A stretch of 19,185 bases of DNA. It comes from Acidobacteriota bacterium (GTDB taxonomy: Bacteria > Acidobacteriota > Terriglobia > Terriglobales > Acidobacteriaceae). The position numbers and the translations under genes were made by a program. Below the pieces are notes generated by a model. That model made no database searches. It was not told the origin of the DNA and saw nothing but the letters and a program-made list of their open reading frames with translations. The DNA is taken from positions 1 to 19,185 of the forward strand of contig JAEZPW010000260.1 in the NCBI GenBank assembly GCA_023441255.1, read 5' to 3'. Shown piece by piece: positions 15,160 to 19,185 of this stretch; position 1 is the first letter of the stretch; each line of letters opens with the position of its first letter.

Positions 15160-16554
15160 CTATGGTTGTCCGACCTCGGCCGGAACACCCTGACCGCCGT
15201 ATTCCTTCAGCTTGTTGTGCAGGGTCTTGAGACTGATTCCCAGGATCTCGGCAGCCCGTGTTTTGTTGTTGTTCGTCGATTCAAGTGTTTTCAGGATCAG
15301 GAGCCGTTCGGCCTCTTCGACGGTGGTGCCGACACCCACGCGAACCGCGTTTGCGTCCTGGATGGTCGGGCGAGCAATTACCTGCCCGAATCCGGGCGGC
15401 AGGTGCTTCGGCTCAATGATCGACCCTTCGCAGACGATAGCGGCACGCTCGACCACGTTGCGCAGTTCGCGCACGTTCCCCGGCCAGTTATAAGCGGCGA
15501 ACGTCTGCATTACGCTTTCGCTTACCAGGCCGATATTCCGTCCATGCTTTTCGTTCATATCGGCGAGCAGGCTCTGCGTCAGCTCTGCAACATCTTCTTT
15601 GTGCTCACGCAAGGCGGGCATGTGTATGTTGAAAACGTTAAGGCGATAGTAGAGATCGTTTCTGAGTTCTCCCTTTGCAACCGCCTCTTCGGGAACTTTG
15701 TTCGTTGCCGCAAGCACGCGCACATCGACCGGCGTTTCCACCTTGCTCCCCAGACGACGAAGCTTACGGTCTTCCAGAACGCGCAGCAGCTTCGCCTGGG
15801 TCGGGACCGGCATTTCGCCGATCTCGTCGAGCAGCAGCGTTCCTCCCTCAGCAAGTTCGAAGCATCCGGTGCGACGCTCCAAAGCGCCGGTAAACGCACC
15901 CTTTTCGTGGCCGAAGATCTCGCTTTCGATCAGCGTCTCAGGTATGGCGGCGCAGTTGATGGCGACGAACGGTCGAGCTTTGCGGGGGCTGAGTTCGTGG
16001 ATGGTTCTCGCGACGAGTTCCTTGCCGGTGCCGCTCTCGCCAGTGATGAGAACTGACGCCGTGCTTGGGGCCACCTGCTCGATTAACCGAAAGATCTCCT
16101 GCATCTTGCGGGAGGATCCAACCAGCGGGCCAAGAACGCCCTTATCCCGGAGATTGCGTCGCGTGATCTCGAGTTCGCGCTCAGTGCTCCTTTGACGTGA
16201 GGCATTCTGCAGTATCGTGCGCAGCTTCGCCGTGTTCACCGGTTTTTCGATAAAGTCGTATGCGCCGCCCTTCATGGCGCTCACCGCAACGTCAATGCTG
16301 CCCTGTGCGGTCAGGACAATGACAGCCACCGTCTGAGGAATGTCGTTTATGCGCTGGAGTAGTTCGAGACCGTCCATCCGCGGCATCTTGAGATCTGTAA
16401 CCACGATACCGGGCGACCAGGCACTGACCTTCTCCAGTCCTTCCAAACCGTCTTTCGCCGTGTCTGTACGGTAGCCCCAGGCTGAAACCAGCTCTGCCAG
16501 ACCGGTCCGTTCGTTTTCCTCGTCTTCGACGATGAGTACCTTTTCCTGATTCAT
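15160..16554 (-). CDS. Sigma54-dependent response regulator, NtrC family
   Basis: 464 residues in the standard order receiver, AAA+, Fis-type HTH. The receiver (about 5-115) has the acidic pocket VEDEE, phospho-acceptor Asp54 in VVTDLKMP, and Lys104. The AAA+ domain (about 144-380) has Walker A GESGTGKE (172-179), the sigma54 loop GAFTGA intact at 219-224, and Walker B LLLDEIGEM (240-248). The C-terminal HTH is at about 429-451 (NNKTRAAEILGISLKTLHNK). It should activate sigma54 promoters by ATP-driven remodelling when phosphorylated by the kinase encoded just downstream. The first Met at 16554 gives the normal receiver N-terminus; the ribosome site is weak. I found no -24/-12 element in this window, so its targets are likely elsewhere. 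Confidence 0.93.
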   Translation of the reverse strand: MNQEKVLIVEDEENERTGLAELVSAWGYRTDTAKDGLEGLEKVSAWSPGIVVTDLKMPRMDGLELLQRINDIPQTVAVIVLTAQGSIDVAVSAMKGGAYDFIEKPVNTAKLRTILQNASRQRSTERELEITRRNLRDKGVLGPLVGSSRKMQEIFRLIEQVAPSTASVLITGESGTGKELVARTIHELSPRKARPFVAINCAAIPETLIESEIFGHEKGAFTGALERRTGCFELAEGGTLLLDEIGEMPVPTQAKLLRVLEDRKLRRLGSKVETPVDVRVLAATNKVPEEAVAKGELRNDLYYRLNVFNIHMPALREHKEDVAELTQSLLADMNEKHGRNIGLVSESVMQTFAAYNWPGNVRELRNVVERAAIVCEGSIIEPKHLPPGFGQVIARPTIQDANAVRVGVGTTVEEAERLLILKTLESTNNNKTRAAEILGISLKTLHNKLKEYGGQGVPAEVGQP

Positions 16555-16921
16555 ATGTTGTGCTCGAGTCAGTGGCCCCCGTAAATGGTTGCTGCGTTCC
16601 GAGTACTCTCTAGGATGCTTCAGCGGTTCGTCGCGCCCCTAATCCCGTTTTCGGGTACCGGCGAGCTTCCACACACATATCATAACGGACTGCGCTCATC
16701 GCTGCTGCCCGGCCCGGGCTTTTGCATCCGAAAACCGGATTTAACCCAAATGAACCGGAGCAGGTGCAATTCAATGAATAAATGCCTACATTTCTAGTGT
16801 TTAGGTTTGGCTTGCTAAGGTGAATGCAGTAAAATTCCTCGTTCATTGGTACATGTCCCTGCAGTGATTGAGGTTCTACAAGTCAGGTTCTGGTTGCGGT
16901 TTTGAATTTGGAGGATTGTAC
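16555..16921. other. Divergent intergenic region between the NtrC-type gene and the OmpA-like gene
   Basis: 367 bases without a convincing gene. The half near the OmpA-like gene is richer in A and T and holds its promoter (16807-16835). Near the middle are a palindrome GCCCGGCCCGGGC (16708-16720) followed by TTTT, and an inverted repeat ATCCG/CGGAT around five bases (16726-16740). A good promoter for the minus-strand regulator could not be picked out; TATGAT on the minus strand near 16680 is a possible -10 without a matching -35. Confidence 0.6.
16807..16835 (+). promoter_or_regulatory. Sigma70-type promoter of the OmpA-like gene
   Basis: TTGGCT (16807-16812) and TAAAAT (16830-16835) match the -35 and -10 consensus at four and five of six bases, with the ideal 17-base spacer. 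Transcription would begin near 16842, giving an 80-base leader to the ATG at 16922. Confidence 0.5.
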
Positions 16922-18523
16922 ATGTCCATACCGAAAGCGTTGTGTGGTCGTGTCACGGCTGTTGCGGTGATGCTGGCCCTATTTGCCATCGTTCCGACCC
17001 TCGCGGGGCAGCAGGAAACAACCCCGTCCAAGGTTGATATCTTCGCCGGATACTCTTGGGCCAGCCCCGGCAAAATCGCACCCGTCGGCAATGCGTTCAC
17101 GCCGGGCGCGAATACGCTGGTCAAGTTGAAGGGCCAGAACGGTTGGGGCGGAGCACTCACTTACAACTGGAAAAAGTACGTCGGTTTGACGGCCGATTTC
17201 GGGGGCCACTACAGCGATCAGGCCCATTTCGGCACGGTCATGATCGGCCCCAAGATTATGTACCCAGGAGAGCACGTCACGCCGTTCGGGGAATTCATCT
17301 TTGGGTTGGCGCGGCTCTCTCCCAAGGGCTTCGACAGTGCTAACGGCTTCGGTTTCGCCACCGGTGGCGGACTCGATCTCAACATCACCAAGCGCGTCGC
17401 ATGGCGTGTAATCCAGGCGGACTACATCCGCCAGCAGCATAACCTCAGCAGCGGGCTGGGCGTAGGTTTCCTGAACGGCGCCCGCGTGCAGGGTGGCCTC
17501 GTCTTCAAACTCGGCGGCATGGAGCCGTTGACGCCGCCTTCAGCTTCCTGCTCCCTGCAGCCCACGGCGGTAATGGCAGGCGAGCCCGTGAACGCGACCA
17601 TCAACGCCTCGGGATTTAATCCGAAGCACACCGTCACCTACGAGTGGAAGAGCACCGGTGGCAAGATCACCGGCAAGGAAACGAGCGCGACGGTCGACAC
17701 CACGGGCATGGCTCCGGGTAGCTACACCGTGACGGCAACGGCGACCGATGCTAAGGTCAAGACCAACGGCACCGCGACCTGCTCGACGAACTTCACCATC
17801 AACGAACCACCCAAACATCCACCCACAATCAGCTGCAGCGCCAACCCGACCACTGTTAAATCGGGTGATCCGTCGACTATCACCTGCCAGGGCAACAGCC
17901 CAGACAATCGTCCGCTGACCTATAACTGCACGACGACTGGCGGTCGCATAACGATGAACGGACCGACCGGCACGCTGGATACGGCTGGAGCGCCGGCAGG
18001 AGCGATCACCGTGAATTGCACGGTGACTGACGATCGCGGTCTGAACGCCTCGACCACGACCTCGGTGAACGTAGAGGTCCCGCCTCCGCCGCCGCAGGTC
18101 AGCAAACTCAACGAGATAGTCTTCCCGAACAAGCAGAAACCGGCACGCGTCGACAACACGGCGAAGGCCGTGCTGGACGACGTGGCCCTGCGCCTACAGC
18201 GCGAGCCTGATGCCAAGGCGGTCATCGTAGGGTACTTCGATCCTTCGGAAGCTAACCTTGCGAAGCGTGCCCGGATCAAGGATCTCGCTGCGCAGCGTGC
18301 GGTCAACACGAAGGAATATCTCGTGACCGAAAAGGGCATCGATCCGTCCCGGATCGAAGTTCGTACCGGAACTGCGGGTGGAAATCGTGCGGAGATTTAC
18401 CTGGTTCCCGCCGGCGCCACCTTCAACGTGGAGAACACCACTCCGGTCAGCGAGACAGTGAAGCCGCAGATCGAGAAGAGGCGTCCTGCTGCAAAGCCGA
18501 AGAAAGCGGCTCCGCAGCAGTAA
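16922..18523 (+). CDS. OmpA-like outer membrane protein with two Ig-like domains
   Basis: 533 residues. A signal peptide (about 1-29, cut near LAG) is followed by an OmpA-type beta-barrel (about 36-198) with alternating strands such as VDIFAGYSW. Two Ig/PKD-like domains follow (about 207-295 and 302-386), then a Pro run (387-391), an OmpA peptidoglycan-binding domain (about 395-497) and a basic tail (KKAAPQQ end). In the last domain, Asp440 and Arg459 probably match the diaminopimelate-binding Asp271/Arg286 of E. coli OmpA, with four extra residues between. Cysteines lie in the Ig domains (210, 287; 305, 322, 336, 366) and may form disulfides. The ATG at 16922 has GGAGG at 16910-16914 and opens the signal peptide; the longer open frame is not used. 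It likely anchors the outer membrane to the wall. It has its own promoter and terminator. Confidence 0.85.
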   Translation: MSIPKALCGRVTAVAVMLALFAIVPTLAGQQETTPSKVDIFAGYSWASPGKIAPVGNAFTPGANTLVKLKGQNGWGGALTYNWKKYVGLTADFGGHYSDQAHFGTVMIGPKIMYPGEHVTPFGEFIFGLARLSPKGFDSANGFGFATGGGLDLNITKRVAWRVIQADYIRQQHNLSSGLGVGFLNGARVQGGLVFKLGGMEPLTPPSASCSLQPTAVMAGEPVNATINASGFNPKHTVTYEWKSTGGKITGKETSATVDTTGMAPGSYTVTATATDAKVKTNGTATCSTNFTINEPPKHPPTISCSANPTTVKSGDPSTITCQGNSPDNRPLTYNCTTTGGRITMNGPTGTLDTAGAPAGAITVNCTVTDDRGLNASTTTSVNVEVPPPPPQVSKLNEIVFPNKQKPARVDNTAKAVLDDVALRLQREPDAKAVIVGYFDPSEANLAKRARIKDLAAQRAVNTKEYLVTEKGIDPSRIEVRTGTAGGNRAEIYLVPAGATFNVENTTPVSETVKPQIEKRRPAAKPKKAAPQQ

Positions 18524-18543
18524 CTTACCTGCAACTTAGGAAC

Positions 18544-18577
18544 ACGGCCGGTCGGGGTCCGATCGGCCGTTTTCTTT
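18544..18577 (+). terminator. Intrinsic terminator after the OmpA-like gene
   Basis: A 12-base-pair stem (18544-18555 with 18559-18570, one G-U pair) around GGT, running directly into TTTTCTTT. It lies 20 bases after the stop codon. Confidence 0.88.
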
Positions 18578-18629
18578 GGACTTCGGTAACTTTGCAGGTC
18601 CGCGGCATCATCGGACATAGTATGTGAGC

Positions 18630-18652
18630 CGTAATCGCTGATAATGATTACG
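18630..18652. promoter_or_regulatory. Inverted repeat upstream of the propeller gene (operator-like)
   Basis: CGTAATC (18630-18636) and GATTACG (18646-18652) are perfect arms nine bases apart. The site lies 27 bases before the ATG at 18680 and just before AGGAGG (18662-18667). It could be a repressor site or a leader hairpin; no matching regulator is known here. Confidence 0.35.
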
Positions 18653-18679
18653 TGCGAGAGCAGGAGGCTCACCACGCGA

Positions 18680-19185
18680 ATGTCCACTCCACGCTGGGCG
18701 TTGTTGCTGATCCTATCGGTAGTTCTGATTTGTGGCATGTCGTTCGCGCAAGGGCAATGGGTGCCCCTGGGTCCTGATGGCGGCGACGTTCGCAGTCTCG
18801 CTTACGACCCGCATAACCCCGACCGCATTTACCTCGGCACGAGCGCTGGCCAGCTTTACGTTTCCAACGATCGCGGAAACTCCTGGGCACGTTTTGCTCG
18901 GATGGGCAGCGGTAATGATTACGTGCTGGACAACATCGAGATCGATCCGACCAACTCCTCGACCATTTTCGTGGCCACCTGGAGTGTGGACGGGCAGATC
19001 AGCGGTGGCGACCTGTTTCGTTCGCGAGATGGCGGCAAGTCTTGGCAGCCGCTTTCTGACATGCACGGCAAGTCGATCCGCGCGCTGTCGATCTCACCGT
19101 CAGACCACCGCATCGTTGTGGTCGGCGCTCTTGATGGCGTGTTCCGTAGTCGCGATGGCGGCGATAACTGGGAGCGCATCTCTCC
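18680..19185 (+). CDS. Secreted Asp-box (BNR/sortilin-like) beta-propeller protein, 3' end missing
   Basis: The frame is open from the ATG at 18680 to the window end, giving 168 residues. A signal peptide (about 1-23, ending SFA) is followed by propeller repeats. Three Asp-boxes of the S-x-D-x-G-x-x-W type are visible: SNDRGNSW (62-69), SRDGGKSW (115-122) and SRDGGDNW (157-164). Each follows a repeat of the type DP..P..IYLGT/FVAT, as in VPS10/sortilin-like and YCF48-like propellers. Such folds serve as binding platforms or glycosidases; Asp-boxes are structural, so no catalytic claim can be made. AGGAGG lies at 18662-18667, 12 bases from the ATG, rather far. The full protein must be much longer, because six or more blades are usual. 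Confidence 0.82.
   Translation, partial: MSTPRWALLLILSVVLICGMSFAQGQWVPLGPDGGDVRSLAYDPHNPDRIYLGTSAGQLYVSNDRGNSWARFARMGSGNDYVLDNIEIDPTNSSTIFVATWSVDGQISGGDLFRSRDGGKSWQPLSDMHGKSIRALSISPSDHRIVVVGALDGVFRSRDGGDNWERIS

Noticed and set aside
15154..16056. 300-codon open frame on the plus strand
   Set aside because: It lies wholly antisense to the NtrC-type gene, whose receiver, AAA+ and HTH motifs are unbroken. Long antisense frames are normal in GC-rich genes, and its translation shows no recognisable motif.
16805..16827. Possible sigma54 site (TTGGC then TGCAG)
   Set aside because: Spacing between the GG and GC doublets is 15 bases, not 10; the same bases serve better as part of a sigma70-type promoter.
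18571..18600. Possible sigma54 site (TTGGAC then TTTGCA)
   Set aside because: The GG and GC elements are 14 bases apart instead of the required 10.
1..19185. Mobile elements, CRISPR arrays, tRNA or defence genes
   Set aside because: No transposase or integrase motif, no regularly spaced repeats, no tRNA-like fold in the gaps, and no known defence gene was found by reading both strands.

Overview
The window is about 19.2 kb of GC-rich, densely coding bacterial chromosome. It looks like an environmental Gram-negative, most likely an Acidobacteriota member of the Terriglobia/Koribacter type. Grounds for this are an OmpA-like protein built as barrel, two Ig-like domains and a peptidoglycan-binding domain; a TadZ/CpaE-type pilus ATPase; an Asp-box propeller protein; an exported TPR protein; an NtrC/NtrB-type pair with a lipoprotein gene behind it; and genes that often lack a strong Shine-Dalgarno sequence or use GTG/TTG starts. 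The placement is inference from gene style; there is no rRNA or marker gene here to prove it.

Layout. (1) 2-826: the 3' part of a CpaE/TadZ-like ATPase, cut by the window edge, then thiE (894-1538) for thiamine phosphate synthesis. (2) 1682-4882: two APC-superfamily amino-acid transporters in tandem, of different subfamilies, preceded by a leader that can form a hairpin and closed by a clear intrinsic terminator at 4903-4934. (3) 5002-8143, plus strand: a two-TM potassium-channel-like protein with an RCK domain and an unusual filter (GYQ), the bifunctional NAD(P)H-hydrate repair enzyme (nnrE-nnrD fusion), and tsaE of the tRNA t6A pathway. (4) Minus strand 10265 to 8159: an MFS exporter followed by fabI, converging on tsaE with only 15 bases between the stop codons. 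(5) 10382-12525, plus strand: an unrecognised exported protein and an exported TPR protein, closed by a terminator that works on paper in both directions. (6) Minus strand 16554 to 12615: an NtrC-type sigma54 activator, its membrane histidine kinase and a Pro/Lys-rich lipoprotein, very probably one operon. (7) Plus strand: the OmpA/Ig-like envelope protein (16922-18523) with its own promoter and terminator, then the start of a secreted Asp-box propeller protein that runs off the end.

The genes fall into three themes: housekeeping (thiE, nnrDE, tsaE, fabI), transport (two permeases, K+ channel, MFS), and envelope biology (pilus ATPase, lipoprotein with its two-component system, OmpA-like anchor, TPR and propeller proteins). 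I saw no IS element, phage gene, CRISPR array, tRNA, rRNA or recognised defence system. Most of the window is ordinary. The best leads are the altered channel filter and its possible leaderless promoter, the lipoprotein tied to the two-component operon, the unidentified exported protein at 10382, and the composite OmpA-like protein.
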